DNA of 64,000 nt from Temnothorax longispinosus (taxonomy: Eukaryota; Arthropoda; Insecta; Hymenoptera; Formicidae). The DNA is taken from positions 1,178,001 to 1,242,000 of the forward strand of contig NC_092365.1 in the NCBI RefSeq assembly GCF_030848805.1. Direction: 5' to 3'. The position numbers and the translations under genes were made by a program. The notes under the pieces were generated by a model. The model was not told the DNA's origin. It ran no database searches and saw only the letters and a program-made list of their open reading frames with translations. Shown here piece by piece: positions 1 to 14,800 of this stretch (its first letter is position 1; every line of letters begins with the position of its first letter).

Positions 1-3000
1 AATTTAAATCTCGAATACTCCATTATCCCTTCATCCTAGCATTCACTCAGTATGGGTGTGTACATACGTGCGCGTGTTAGAGTACACGTATGATGCAGAG
101 TGAATGGGTCAGCACGACATATCGTTCTAAAACAGAACTCGAATAAGGATCCATTAACGATGCTGTCATCGTTAGGACCGCTTCATGCGGACGTATAATT
201 CACTAACGACGCGATGAGTCTGTCCACTTGTAATATCGATCTCGCGTTAAGCAAAATATGAAATCATATAGAATTCATATAGTATTCCCGCCGAACGAAG
301 CATTCATGATCAAACATGAATTAAAAGAGATTAAAAGAGCACTAATCAAAGAGAAAAGATGAAAAGGGGAAAAATTGACATTGTCAATTCACAAAATTTG
401 CTCATAGACACATTTCCCGTATTACAAGACTTTCGCTTTTCAGAGTATTATTAATTAACAAGTATATCGGTATGTTCGTAAAGTAATTGTTTTGAGCGAA
501 GACAATGTCATTTTTCCCCTTCGAATGACTTTATCGGATTTACCTTCGCAATAAATGATTTGCCAGATTGCGATGGATTATTGCGCCATTTATACTACGT
601 CACTATGTTTCCAACTATCGATAGGCGTGCCGAGCTGACGGAGTACAAAACAACGCGAAAGCGAAAAAGAGAGAGCAGAAATCCCGGGCAATGATCAACG
701 AGACGCAGTTCAATCGTTAATCCGACCTTGCTGTAAGGAGAGAACGCCGGAAGGGATGGCGAATCGAAGGAGGATAGACGAGGAAAAACTCGTCGCAGTG
801 TACGTAGTATCCAAGGGATATACGTGATGCGCCGTACGTGGTGCTCCCACGGGAGATTTTCCTCTCCCTCGATTCCTACTCTCCTCTGTTCCTCGCAATA
901 TCCACTTATCGACATCCCTCGTCACGGGATGCGTTACCGCGGAAATGATACGTACGTGTCAGAACGGCGAAACCGACGCGCGGCACTCTTCGATGGCGAG
1001 CCGCAATTCCGACCGATGGATCACGCACGGATCTATTTCCTCGAGATTCCCGGAGTATCTGCAAAGTAAGGACGTGCGTACACCAGATTTTCCCGCACGA
1101 TGTACCGGAACGTGTTCCGCATTATACATTCAATGATTATGAGTTGAAAAATACGTTGAGAACGGCGGATTGAGAATCAAGAACCGCGAATTGTTCAGAA
1201 GATTGCGATTCGAATATTGAAGAATAATAATTGAGGAAAGATCGAATGCTGAGAGACCTGCGTAAAATTAAGACTTGCAGAGTAAACAATTAAACGTTAG
1301 AATTAAAAGTTCGGAATTTATTCTTTAAACTTCAAAGATGAATTTCATGCACCATTTATACCTAAAATTATTATACTTGTGTTATTACGATGTTGGATAT
1401 ATCAAAAGAATTTGTTTTCTTATTAGATTCACGAAGTATTCTTTACTCCTATAAAATGCTAATGTCTAAATTATTACGTGATGTACGCTACGAATTGAAT
1501 AACATCGAAAACTGACTCGAATATAAGATCGAGAACAACAAGTCGGGAAAATGCTTTCAACATCGCAGAATCTATTATCCAAAGCTTGTTTGGTTTCCTA
1601 ACGATATGTGCGTCGTGCGCGCCGTCGAAATAAAATTCTATAGCGTGTCCACAGACATTTCCATAAATTTCCTATAGACTTTCCCTGTAGACTTTCTTAT
1701 ACTGTACATAGAAAGTCGAATAATACGACGCGCTCTCGTCGAAATATCAGATTGCAGATAAAAGCACCGCTTCGTTTATCTCTCCACGCGAATACGCGCA
1801 TGCGAATACGTGTGTAAATACTAATAACATTCGCAGCACACACATTCTGATATTGCACGAGAGAGTTGCGCAATATGTTTCATGCTTCTCCTTAAAGACT
1901 CTTATTTGAAACGAACGAGACCTGGACGTGGCTGTTTGGCATGAAAACGGTATTTCGGAATTTTTCCGTACGACGAGAAGTAGACTCGGAAATGTCTTCA
2001 GTAGAAAAAGTCAACGAGCATTCGGGCATTCTGGCATTCGTGCGTAACTGATTAACGTCCATTTAATCTCACGGTCAAAAATACAGACGGTTACGTTCAC
2101 ACACCCGGCTAACCGGTTGGTGCAAGCTAAATATTTAATTAGGTCCCTAGGACGCTTTCGTGCCGAGTACCTGCGCGATTATCCGAGTGTCCACTCAAGA
2201 TAATGGCAGGAGCACGTGCGAGGCATATGTAATTTATGGTACGAACTTCGCGTATTTATTTTAGCCCCGTCGTAAAATTAACGATTATCACAAGCTGGTA
2301 ATTTTCCAGCAGCATATGTTTCGTTCCAACTTATCCTGTCGGATTTCCACCTCAATCCAGACCAGATGACTCCTCGAATATATAATACATACGAAGAGTA
2401 CCTAAACTATTCCGCGTCTTGAATATTTCACCCGATTTTTATTCCTTCCTTTTTACTCTCTCCACTAATTACCTCAAGTAAAACGATTGTAAAAATTGAG
2501 TAATGGAAAATGATAGAAATTGTATTAATGGAAATTATATTATAGCTTCCATCACGTTTCTTCCCCGCTATGACAATTTTACGACGATCAAATTATAGCC
2601 AAGAATAAATAACCGAGGTACTCAATAATCTGTCCGCGGATGCTGGTAGATTGTCGGTTCTATCGAGTAAGCAGACAACCGCATGTTTCGCAATGTTGTG
2701 TCACCAAATGTTTCATTAGCACTCGGGAAAGCGTTTCCTGGCACAATGTAACTCGTCGAGGGTAATATTCGTAAACGTCGCGGAGGCTTTGCCGGCACAA
2801 GGGCCGGCAGTTTGTCCGTCGAGGTTGAAGAGAGGAGGGTGGGGGGGTTGGTTAGAGGCACCCTCCGTTTGTTTTTATGCGAAGAGAGCTTCCTCTTTTT
2901 TCGTCCCTCTTCTCCTCCCGATGTGGAGATGCTCGCACGCTTCGAAAGTTTTAACGAGGGCGTCTGGCATGAGAAAGCGAAGAGTTGTGTTTGTGAATGG

Positions 3001-3075
3001 ACCGTATTAATGGCCCGAAGCCAGTTCTACGGCATTCCCATAGGAATTCATTAACTTCGTGAAATGTTTTCCCTG

Positions 3076-3087
3076 CCCCCCCCCCCC
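3076..3087. repeat. Poly(C) tract
   Basis: An uninterrupted run of 12 C residues followed by a CT-rich stretch. It is a mononucleotide microsatellite with no gene attached. Confidence 0.9.
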
Positions 3088-6000
3088 TCTCTCTTCCACC
3101 CGACGCACTCACTCTTTGCGCGTCGCGCTCGCGGTGGCTTATGAATGGCGGCTACACGTTAATTACGGTATGTTTCCCTTTTGCAACTATTATATTTGCG
3201 GCGAAATGGAGACGTTTATTAATGCGCCCGTAACGTAATCAAAATATCCACGGAATTATTCAGCAATATTTATCGTACGTACGGCGTTAACAAATATCAA
3301 AATAGTGAAAATCGAAATATTTCGATTTAGAAATTATTTAACAAAACTAAACGAGCGAGGAGAGAGAAGAAGGGAGAGGGGAAATTTTATGCAAGAATGA
3401 TTCTACGTTATTAAATCACGGCGAAAAGCATTTTCATCGCTTCAATTAATTTTATTGATGACAGTGCAAAATCGTAAAATAATAATGAGACCAAAATTAG
3501 TATTGTTATTTAATAAATAATCCATTTTGATGTTTATCAATGTTTTGATATCTTTCCGTCCCTTTATGAGACAGCATTGTCTTATTTTACGCACATTTCT
3601 CGGTCGATACTTCTCGATACAATTTTATTAAGATTGTAACATGTCAACCCGAGTTTGTTGATATTGCGCATTTGCGTTGACTTATCTAGCGAAATGCCGT
3701 AAAAAGCTTTAGGCAAGTATACGCGATACACGTTAACGGTCCAATTATGGCCCGCTAAAAGGCAACGCGGATTGAGATTTGGCCGCGATAATAGCCGGCC
3801 GCGCTGTAATAACGATTACCAGCATGCAATTTGATAAATTACCCTAGGGCCAACTAGGGTCGGCCAAGTTCATTCCAGTACGCGAAGTATCGCCGGTGCC
3901 TCACCCGTTTACGGCGTCCGGCGGTATACCGTATCGTAAAATAAATGGCACGACGATAACGCGGAGATAAATCAAATTACGGACTCCATAATCAGAATTG
4001 TGCGACTGAATCTGATTAATTTCAGAATCCCGGGTACCGTTGCTATGAAATTCAAAATAGTGTTTTGCAATTCTCCAACTGTAACTTCTCTCTCTCCATC
4101 TCTCCCTCGGCCTTTCCTCGAATCTTCGACTGTACAAAGCCATAGAGCAAATTTTCGCCCTTATATCCATGGATTGTAAATAAAACTACGAGCATTTTCG
4201 CAACTCTCGATCTTCAACGATATATATCAATGTTAACGAAAAATGGATTTGTGCATACAGCCACGCATTGTAAAATAGCTCTATTAATTCTTTTAGTCCA
4301 TAGGGACGTATGTTAACGACATATGCCAACCAATTTTTAAAAATCGCTATAATATTTTTACATATTTTAATCTGTCAGCAACACAAGTATAAATCGTGAA
4401 AACCATACTAAACGTTAAAATAAATCATTACTGTCGTCACAATTTTTTTTTAAATAATATAATATATAATATAAATTTATTTATTCGATCGCGCGTAAGT
4501 GATGTCGGTACAGTTATATGAGAGAAAATCCGAAGAAATACTATTTAACGTTTATCAATTGCATTAATGAAAATTGTTGAACCGCGGACTCTCGAGAGAC
4601 GCGAGTCCGTACGCGCATGTGTCTGTGGGCAAAGAATTAGTAGTATAAACCAACTTTTTTCTGTCGCATACAGGAGACGTGGAGGAAAAGTAGGAGTGCG
4701 GATCGATATTGCACGATCGCTCGTTTACATCCTCGCACACGAATAGCGGCTGAATGTAAACGTGCCTCGACGGTCCTGAATATTCATTTAACTTTTCCCC
4801 GGGGATATATTCGCCGATGGAGGACGAGAGAGTATTCCGAAGATAAAAGAAAGACTCCCTCGTGAGGAAAAGAGAAAAGAAGATTGCGGAGAAAGCTACC
4901 GTCGCTACTGCGTCTTCTCGAGTTCGAAAAGTGGCAACATTAAAAAAGAGGAATTGCTGCGCAAAGAGATAATCCGGTGCATTATCAGGTTATTATGAGT
5001 ATAAAACGCGTTATAACAGAACCTTTCATACATACGCAACGCATATATAAAATTATAAAATACGTCGCGAGTTTATCTGATTAGTGCATAAAATATATGG
5101 CGAGTTTATTGAATTAATATCGTATCGTAATGCGTGTATTTACATCACGTATCTGACGAACCGATCCTGTAGAAATTATATCATATTAGTATATACGCGG
5201 AGAATAAACTTGTACAACTAATATTCGCTTTGAAAAACGCTGCTGTTCACAGTAATTTGAGATTCACCAAATGTAATTGCTAATACGAATATTTTGCTTT
5301 AAATCTATAAAACGATAATATTCATCAATTTTCAAATAAAATACTGTTGAATAAATTGTAATACAGATGACACGAGGTTTCAATAAAATTTAATCAAATA
5401 AAATACCGCTATTAAAAATTTAGTCTATAATAACTATAATAAATATATACTCAGAGGATATATACGGGAATACTAAAAAATGCATAATTTTTTTTTGCAT
5501 TGCTCCTCCATACGATTACGGGCGGAAAATTCATTACAGTCACAAAGGTACGAATGATTCGCGGGTGATCGGAATTTACAGACGTTGAAATACGTTCGAG
5601 ATTGTCACGGCGTGTCGGAAGACGAGCGCGACCGCGACAAAGCGGTGAAATATGTGGATCGTCTGATTGATCGTCTGGTTTCGCAGTCGTCGGTTGGCGC
5701 GGATGCGGAGGCGAGAAGCGGAGTGTTAAACGACGTGGCGATTAGCACGTCGTGGAAACGGTTAAGGTCGATCGAGCGTGAAAGGGAGACGGCTCGCTTT
5801 TTGCTAGCCGATAAATGGCGGAAAGCATTCGCGACCAATTACGGAACGGATACTTCTTCCTGCGGTCCGGCCCGATCGGCATTCGCCTCCACTGCCGCAT
5901 GGCGGTCTGAGCGGAAGCAGCTGTTACTACTGCCGGCCTCCATCTGCCGGCGCGGTCCTCTACGCAATCGACCTAAACTCCTCACGGCGTACTTGTCTAA

Positions 6001-8398
6001 ATTAAAATCGCACTCTTACGCGTTGTATATATTATATTATTACCAATATTATATCTAAATTTTTTGAAATAAAGATCACGAAGGATATGAAAAATGCAAA
6101 TGTCGCGTTTGATACAAAGTATATATTGTGAACAAAAAAAAGAACAATTTTATATCCTCTCGAGATATCGAAATGAACTTTTTCTGCAATATAACTGATA
6201 TATTTTAAAGGATAATTGATATAGTTAATAAATTCTTCTTTATATTTTTTTATTTTTAGATGCAAGCTGTGCCTGCGCTTCCAAAAGTATTAACGTTCGT
6301 TATTAATTTTACGAGCGATATATCGAGTCAATATGAATTTAATAAATTGGTGAAAAAAATTGCAATTTGATGAAAATAGTAGGACCGCTATAAAAGCTAG
6401 GTTTAATGTCCCAAATTCGTCGAGAGTTTCGTCTCGCTAGTGGACAGATTAGCGAGGCGAAATTTCATTCGTCCTATGTCATCGTGCATGTATTTTCAAT
6501 GACACAAAACCCGGTTTGGATTACGATCGCATCGAGCGACAGCTCGATATTTCGAGATAGAAGAAGAGCGAAAAACACGTGTTCAAAAATATTACCGCTT
6601 TTAATACACACAACATATGCATTATGTCAATGGCGATTTGCCGGATTTGAACGGTACCGATTGATGCATCGAAATCGCAAAGAGAGATGGCGAAATATAA
6701 TCCGGCGTGAAAGCCGGCGGCTTTTCAAGACGACCTAGCGAAAGCTTTCACTTCGCCAGCGTAATGCGTAATCCGCATGCCTTCGAGAAAAATATCTGTT
6801 CATTCACTAATAATATGCTGAAAAAATGAGGAAAAAGCAATATTACGAGCGAAATTCACTGCACAGCAACGGTGAATAGTAATCCACGCGGAAACACATT
6901 TCGAAATGCCTTTGCGACTTGAATGACGTGACTCGTCGCATAAAGTTTAACGACGTCTCGACACTCCAAGGTCGTAATCGCACGCGATAAATGCCTTAAT
7001 TATACAACTATCTCGCTCGCTTTGACTCGCTCGAGAGCATTATTCTCTATCCGTGTCCCGTCGCGGATCGATAGATCGTGAAAGAAGCCGTGCGTGATGC
7101 ACGCGTGCGAGAGGCGTCGCGACAGATTCTAGACCGGATCGAGAGAATCGACAAGCGACGTTGAGCCTCGGGACAGACGGGATTCGCGCACGTACGGCAG
7201 ACGCTTAAAATCGACGATAAAGCGAAGCCGGCCGACTCCGCCGCCGCGGATTTATAAGCCTTCACAAGCCCCATTGATCGAGCACGAGCTCGCAAAATAC
7301 CATAAAACCCCCTCATCTCCGCGCTCATCCATCTTTCCACCCAGACTTCAGGTCCTCCCGACACTCTGTCTCCTCTTCGAGAACGAGCGAGATTTCTCCC
7401 GCGCTCGTGCGCTCTTCTCTCAGGATAAAAGTTTATCTCCCTCATCGAGATCGCGGAAAACAGGGCGAATAACGATCTCGAACGTAGGATCGTGAACTAC
7501 TGGGATTTATTGAGCACGAAGATGTCGCACCCATCGAAAGAGACATTGTCGTTTTAATGGCGAACGCCGACAAATCGAATCTCGTGCGTGTGATAGTTGT
7601 CCCACACAGATTTAAGTATTTTAATATAAAAATCCCCCCTAGCTAAAAGAGAGAATTAAAATTTAAACGCTCGTGCAACATTCTTCTTAGACATTCCTGT
7701 AACTTTCTCATGTAGCGATTATGTGAGAACAATTTTGTCATGATACGTAACGCTTCTTCATGTATTAATAAAATAACATAACGTGTATTAATAAAATAAA
7801 ATAACATTCGGGAAAGCGAAAAATAGTAACGCGTGTCCAAAATTCGGCGACACGATCCGCAGAACCGGCGCACGGTCAGAAATCGAATTTCATCCGGAGA
7901 CATCATGTCATGGAAAATCCCCCCTCGAGTCTCTGGCTTGACGGTGAATCAAAATTCAACCAGTACGTCAAGCCGTCTGACCGTCGCGCAAATGGCGCAT
8001 GCGGATGAATTATGCAGTGTGTCATGTCGTAGCAAGCGACTCATCAAACATACATGCGTGTTCGCACATCGGAGAAGGCGAGATCTAGGTGCTCCAGAGT
8101 GCGGGAACGAACACACAAGGGACTCTCGCGAGATAGGTGAGCGGAAACGATAACGGGGTGGAAGAGAAAACGAAGGGGAAGCGCGAGGGGACTGTTAATA
8201 CAAGCCACAAAATCAGAGAACGGAACGGAACGAAACGCAAGCGCACTAAGCGTGATTGATTGGTACCGGGATTGGGCTTCGTTCTGGTAATGTCAGTTTT
8301 GAATTTTGCAATTAGGCTGCGCTGACGCGCACTGTGATTAATAATAGAATTGGCGAATCGTGATTAGCGCGTCTGGACAATCAAAGGGGAGAGGCGAA

Positions 8399-8423
8399 AG
8401 AGAGAGATAGAGAGAGAGAGAGA
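8399..8423. repeat. GA microsatellite
   Basis: A short (GA)n run with one GATA interruption, set in a purine-rich stretch. It is ordinary simple-sequence DNA. Confidence 0.85.
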
Positions 8424-9195
8424 AGCGAGAAGGGAGTGGTGGATTATTGAAATGCCCGACGAGCCTTTGAAATCAGTCGGTACATGAAAACCCACAGTGC
8501 AGTGCCTGTTATTTCGTTGTAATTAACGTTGTCGACATTATAATCGGAACCAATGAAATGCGGCCGTTTCAGTACGGATATTATACAAATTAGTCGCAGC
8601 AAGTATAAAGGATATTTCAAACTATCGCGTTTTCCGTAAACTGCAAAGACTGTGCTAGAGAGATCAATAGTTATCTGGATGTCGGATTCGTTAATATCAA
8701 CAGAATTGAGGGATTGCTCTGACGGGTGTTAATAATATAATTCTCTCAAAGCGTAATTTTTAAATAAAAATTTGTTTTCGTATTTAATAGAATAATAGAT
8801 TAAATATATTATTACGAGCTTTATAATAGATTATGTTAACCAGAGTATCACGTAGAACGCGAGGATAACGGCAACAACCGACAATAAGTGGGAATAGAAG
8901 AGACTCGCGTCACGTTTGAGAAACCTGAGGCTTCTATAACGAGTCTACAAAGTTCTCCATGAAATCACGCTTTGTCAGGCCTCGAATTCGCGTGTAAGAC
9001 GAAAATGGGAGTGCTGAAGGTGGGCGAGAGAAATCGCGCACCCCTATCGCGCTCTCCACTTGAATTCCGGACGATTCTTCTGACGCTGGAGAAAGAGAAA
9101 AAGAGAGGAAGAGAGGAAAGGGGAGAAAGGATAAAAGCCAAGGCTAAGAAAGCAAAACGTAAAAGAGACGGGAGAAAGGAAGGAGAGAAAAAAGA

Positions 9196-10520
9196 ATGCA
9201 GGGGAGCTCGGTAATGTACGAAGTACGGACCGTCGTCGCCGTTCTGCCACTTAATCTTCACTGTGGCAATGAAAACCATGTGAAACGGTTGAAAAAGAGG
9301 CGGCCGAAGGTACACGGACATTCCGCACGGCGAAATAAGCGTGGAAAAACGGCCAAGAAAAATTGCTCGTCGAACGAACGTTGTTTGATTATATTTTATC
9401 GCTACCAGAAATCTCGCGACGATTGCTAAAGTGCGAGCAAGCGATAGTTGTATGCGGTATACGAGTTTACACAACACAAAATGGATCGACATTTCTATTT
9501 TACCATGGAAAAGTCTACTTTGCTAATAAAATTAGCAAATAATAGTAAAGTTTAAACTTGAAATTCGAATCGCCCGAATTGCGTTCTGCCTAGACAAATT
9601 TTCTGAATGCTTTCTGTCACTCTGATAACACGGAAGATTGTAATTGTAGCCTTTTGCATTTGTATCGCGAGAAAAAGGAACAGCGGAAAACGCCGACTAA
9701 ATAGACATCGTTATTTTTTTCCACGGTGGATCTGTAACGGATAACAAAAGCAATTGCGAAGGGGAAGGAAATGAAAGCCAAGCAGAGGAGGAAAGAAGAG
9801 GAGACGGCGACTCAATAACGCACGAAGCCCGGCAGATTGTCCGCGTAGTTGCTTCGCCATTTAATCTCTGCTCTGGAAATGAAAACCTTGAGGAAAAGAG
9901 AAGCAGCACAAGAGAATCAAGTCTTGTAACGGAATGACAACGGGAGAAGATGGACGACAATGGGAGAAGATGGACAACGTTGAGGAGCCTGTATAAAGGC
10001 AGGATCAATATTATCGTCACAAAAATATTGGCATGCCATGATTACGATAGAGATAAAGAAATGATATTCTTTTGTAGAGTGTAAAACACAAAATAATATC
10101 ATTTAAGTATAAATCTCAACGAAAGATAAAAAAAGCAGAGATAATTACATGCTTTCTCGCTTTAAATCTTTCTTCGAGACTTGCAATTCGAAAGGAAAGC
10201 ATCTTGTTTATTAACAATACTGATATTGTAACGTATTTTTCTGTACTATTATATTTTTCATTTAAATTCACCGAAAATTTAAAAAATCTAAGAAAAGATT
10301 GAGAGAGAAACATTCCGAGTCCAGTCTGGAGTCTATCTGAATCTATCTTATTGTTAGAATCATCCTAGATCCAACCTGTACCAATAGTACGCCTGATGGT
10401 GTTCTCGATGGTCCAGGCTGAATCCGGGTTGGGCACAGGCTAGCCCAGCTATTTGATCTCTGTCGGCGCAATGGAAACTGAGGAAAGGAAAGGGACGGGC
10501 AGAAATGGGGGATAGAACGA
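9196..10520. repeat. Degenerate dispersed repeat segments in purine-rich DNA (three related blocks)
   Basis: Three stretches near 9249-9290, 9857-9900 and 10447-10490 share a common theme: a TTTAATCT-like (third block TTTGATCT-like) core, then a CTG/GG step, then an AATGAAAACC-like (third block AATGGAAACT-like) segment, followed by GAGGAAA-type purine-rich DNA. Spacing is about 590-610 bp. The similarity is by eye and imperfect, weakest in the third copy. They may be an old tandem duplication or remnants of one dispersed element. No coding potential is evident. Confidence 0.3.
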
Positions 10521-11821
10521 GGAGGAAACTGCCGGGAAGAACACCGGGATCAAACGAGTAGAAGTAAAACGACCACACGACAAAAGCTCACCGAGACGGA
10601 GAAACGAGAGGAGCTCGCAAGTGTGGGAAAACAAATCTTCAGCGGAAACCGCAGTGCATTACCACGCCAACGACTATTCAAGGGATGAGCGAAAATTAAA
10701 TCCAGTGTTTAGCGTCGTGTAGTATCGAGGCGAGACTCGAAAAGGTATACGATAACTTCTAGCGTGTAATCAACCTGACGCGGGAGAGAAGACTCGATTC
10801 GCGACGCTGTTTAGTAGCCGAACAGCGAGGAGAAACGGAAGCGAGGAGAAAGTTATGTCGCGTTTCCGTCGCGGAAGCAAATAAAAAGCAGAAGTGTGCG
10901 AAACCGGAAGCAAGTCAAGAGACAAGCACGGAAGTTCTCGAAGGAAATGGAAGCGGACGTGATCATATGCGAAAAAGCGATATATATATATATTCTGCAT
11001 CCGCAGAATGAGGTTGAACTTATTGAAAGAAAAGTATAGTCGTGCGCAGAGTAAATATGCTGAGAGGAAGAAAGAAAAACGCGGTAAAATAGGACAATGC
11101 GACATGAGAAACATAAATAAAGTAAATAATACAGAACACAGGAAATATTAAAAATATAACGAAATAACATGCACCGAAATAATAAAATAATGATCTACGA
11201 GATTTATAAGATACGTAAATGGATAGAAAAATTTGTAAGTAAAAAATTATATATTATACGATACTTAAATAAAGACAACATGCATAGAAACAGGAATAAA
11301 ATTAACTCTGAAAATGCATTGAAAAATGTGTGTATAAAAGTAGGTAAAGGTAAACCAACAGATAACAAGCGTGTAAGAAAAAGAAATCGATATAAAGATA
11401 ATAACGGATGTAGGTCGTAAAGCGGATAATCAAAGAAACTAGAAAGGAGGAGCAGAGGAAACAGAAAAAATGGCGAAGGCGACGATGTACCTGGCGTATA
11501 TTTTACCTACGAGTTTGCGAGTGGTAGTAAGCGAGCGAAAAATGATTCGCATTTTTATTCGCGAGCGGAAGACGGATATAAAGCGGGGCAAATACATTTT
11601 TCATATGCAGATACGTCCAAGAGAAAGAGCGGAAATGGGCTAGAAAGATTTGGAAAGATACGTTCTACAGTCGTTAAAATTGATAGTCGTAAGGCGCTAT
11701 CGAGAAATGCGGTAGTACATTTTTAGTGCAGGCACACTTACGGTCATGCTGAGCTCTCATGCAATTTAATTTCCCGCAGTGTTATAATTTAATAATATGC
11801 AATATATGCATTGTATATACA

Positions 11822-11866
11822 TATATTTATATTAATAAATTTATATCTATATTAATAAATTTATCT
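11822..11866. repeat. Two-copy AT-rich direct repeat
   Basis: An AT-rich motif containing ATATTAATAAATTTAT is present twice in direct succession with few differences. It looks like a simple local duplication. Confidence 0.7.
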
Positions 11867-14800
11867 AATGAGAAATTAACACAATTGGTGGAAAATGTAT
11901 GTAAATAATAAACGAACAAAGCGTAGCTTTAATCATCATAAAATAAAAGTGAGATTTTTTTTCTTATATCGTAAACGTATCAAGAAATGAAAGATAGAGT
12001 GCTATTCTACTGCCTTTCATTTATCACAGTACAAAAGGGACTAGGTTATGATGAGAGCGAATGCGTTATTACATCGACTTTTTCGACACCTTTTCATCCC
12101 AGATGTTATATTTTTCTCGTGTTAACAAAGGCGGCCCTGAAGAGGAGAGCGCGATATTCCCCGGGTATATGATTACAGGACAGGAAAAGAGAACATAGAA
12201 AACACCAAGCAAGCGAAATGCTCGAAATGAAGGTAGGTGGCCGGGAACGAAGGGAACGGGACGAAAGGAGATAGTGGGACGGGGTAATGCGGAAGGCGAG
12301 AGTTCAGCGTTAAGAAAGAGAGTACGATAAGGGAGAAGAGACACACCGGGCGCGAAGCCCTGCAGGCGAATCCCGTGGCGGGGCGCATTGTCGTCAGCAA
12401 ATTGCGCGTGGGGAAAAAGTTTCGTTGTGTCGAGGGACGAGGGGAAACACGCTGATAACAAAGCGCCGCCGCGTCCTCGCCGATTTGAGAAACGCGTCGC
12501 ATAAAGCGACGTAGAAGAACTCTGGCCAAAGTCCGAAGCGTAACTTGGGTGAATATCTTATGCATTCGCGCGGAAGATGCAACTTTGTAAACGCCGCGGG
12601 ATTTATTTCGCGATCGCGACATTCTTGCATTTTTGAGATTGCCTTATGGCTCGTCTGCCTGAGCGTGAGGTTCCTTCAAGATGCTGATGGGTCATACAAA
12701 AAATCCCTCCATGATTAATATTTTGATAACAAAAGTTAATAATTATAAGATAACGAAAAAACATAAACAATGACGATATTTAAAAAAAAGCTTTCCAAAA
12801 ATTATTAATCTCTACTTTTAGATAATTACCAACGTGCGTATCTAAAGCTCTCAAATATCTTAATTCACAATGGGATGAACTTAACGATAAATAGAAACAA
12901 GACAGAAAATGAAACCATGATCATCTTCGTGCTTCTCTTAAGTAATCAGGAGAGTGAACTCCCAGTGTTGTGGTCGACAACGATGAAACGTCTTATAATT
13001 TCATGCAAAACGATTTAAGAGGCGCAAGTTAGACGGTCTCCGGGCTACTGAATGCGCGAAGTTAGTATGCGACGTTAAGACGGAAAATTGTCGGCGTTTA
13101 AATGCGATTGCGAAATGAAACAGCCGCGGGCGACGGAACCGAGACTTCCGACGATGAGACTTTATCCGCGTTTATCCGCGACGAGGATAATTTCAATCGG
13201 ACGCAATTGCGTCTCTCCCGTGCTAAATGCGCGCTGTATCGCAATATTTCTCTCTCGCGACGCGGATAATAATGATACTTGTCCCAAAATGGCGTAAAGT
13301 CTTGCTAAAATCGCTACATGAAATTATATATTTCATATAAAATTAGTACAATTTGAAAATTAGATTTGTATTTGAAAATAAGCGGCTTGCTATTTCTAGA
13401 CGTACCAATTTAGCGAATCTTTCAAGTGATATTTTTCGCGACGCGCTTTCGAAGACAAAAGTACTTTCTTTGATGACAAAAACCTATATTGGATTTTGTG
13501 CGCAATTCCAGCTCCGCAGGAGCCCAGTAAGTGAATTTGCCACCAGCTAACTTAACGAGAACGGACGTTTCATTACTAGCTTCTTACGAAAGGGGCTTGC
13601 GGTTCAAAGAACTTTTGAAAGGTTTGCGCGCTTAATCGATAATCTCATCCATATCGATGTGGCCCATCTTGAAAAGACATCTCATAAATTTTCAAAGAGA
13701 GCTTTATCTTGTCATCCGGATACCCAGATTCAGCTACTAATACTCTTATACATTAGGTTGCGAGTAAGTCACGTTACTGATCAGCCTTCTTCAGGGATCT
13801 TAACCCGATTTCGCGAATTAATTTTTACTTCAGTTTAATCATATTTTTTTCAAAAACTCAAAATCAGAAAAAATAAAGCGTTACATTCAGAGACACCAGC
13901 GTTGACGAAATTATTGATCGCCGCTCTCAACGGAATATTTCTTCGACCAAGAAATCTAGACTTGTCAAAATGAGCCACCGATACGTGTGTCGTGCTGTAA
14001 AGATCCATCCATTAGAATGACGAGGCCTGATACGTGCCAGTCGACACGTATAATTCAAGCATTGAAAAGCAGTGTGCTCGTTACGGCGACAGGGTCGCAA
14101 GATGACATTCGCGAATTCAGCATGAATCTCCCCGCGACTTGTTACTCGTAAATACGGTTCAATATCGCGCGACGAGTGTAACGCCCGTCGCCGCAGTTCG
14201 CGTAAATCAACGATATCAGGCATGCACGAATTACCATTTAGGTGCGATTGTTATTCGCTTCTGCGAGACAAATGTCTCGGGCGACCCGATACCACGTCCA
14301 CCTCCCTTCGCGCCGTTTGTTCGCGCCCGAATAATGAATGCCGGCTTTAATGAAAACGGCGAAACGCAGCCATTACCCCGGAAGATCAATCTCAGATAAT
14401 CCCTTTAGCATCGCGACACGATTTTACTTTGCTGTCGCAAACGCAAAAGTGGGAATCAAAATGCGGAGAAAAAGGTACGATTCAACTTTATCGCGAGTGC
14501 GTGAAATTAATTTCTTCTGGGAGGCTATTAATGACGTTTCTCTCTTGAACCTGAGATAATTTTAATTTTAACGTCGGTCTTTCGCAAGCTTCGTTACGAT
14601 GCGTTTCATGCGCATGCATTTTAGATTCTGATTCGTATCTTTCAGCGGCAGACGTGCAACCTTTGTTACTCGTGCGCATATAAGCCCCATCGGGCATGTG
14701 CTCATAAAGTCTAGATTATTCTCGCAAACGCCACGGCTACGTTGGCATTAAGAAACGCGCGGGCACAAAGCAACTGAAAGAAAACCGTGCGCCGTTACAA

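Noticed and set aside
5585..6058. A 157-codon + strand frame
   Set aside because: No recognisable domain, an Arg/Ser-rich then low-complexity Tyr-rich translation, no splice or start context, and an overlapping open frame on the other strand.
8258..8290. A WYRD-like tryptophan motif (possible Ig-domain piece of the Beat gene)
   Set aside because: The frame meets a stop within a few codons and the surrounding residues do not match the family.
8965..9492. A 175-codon minus-strand frame with Phe/Leu/Ser-rich stretches resembling membrane segments
   Set aside because: The hydrophobic look comes from the reverse complement of GA-rich DNA (Phe/Leu/Ser/Pro codons). No family signature or splice evidence.
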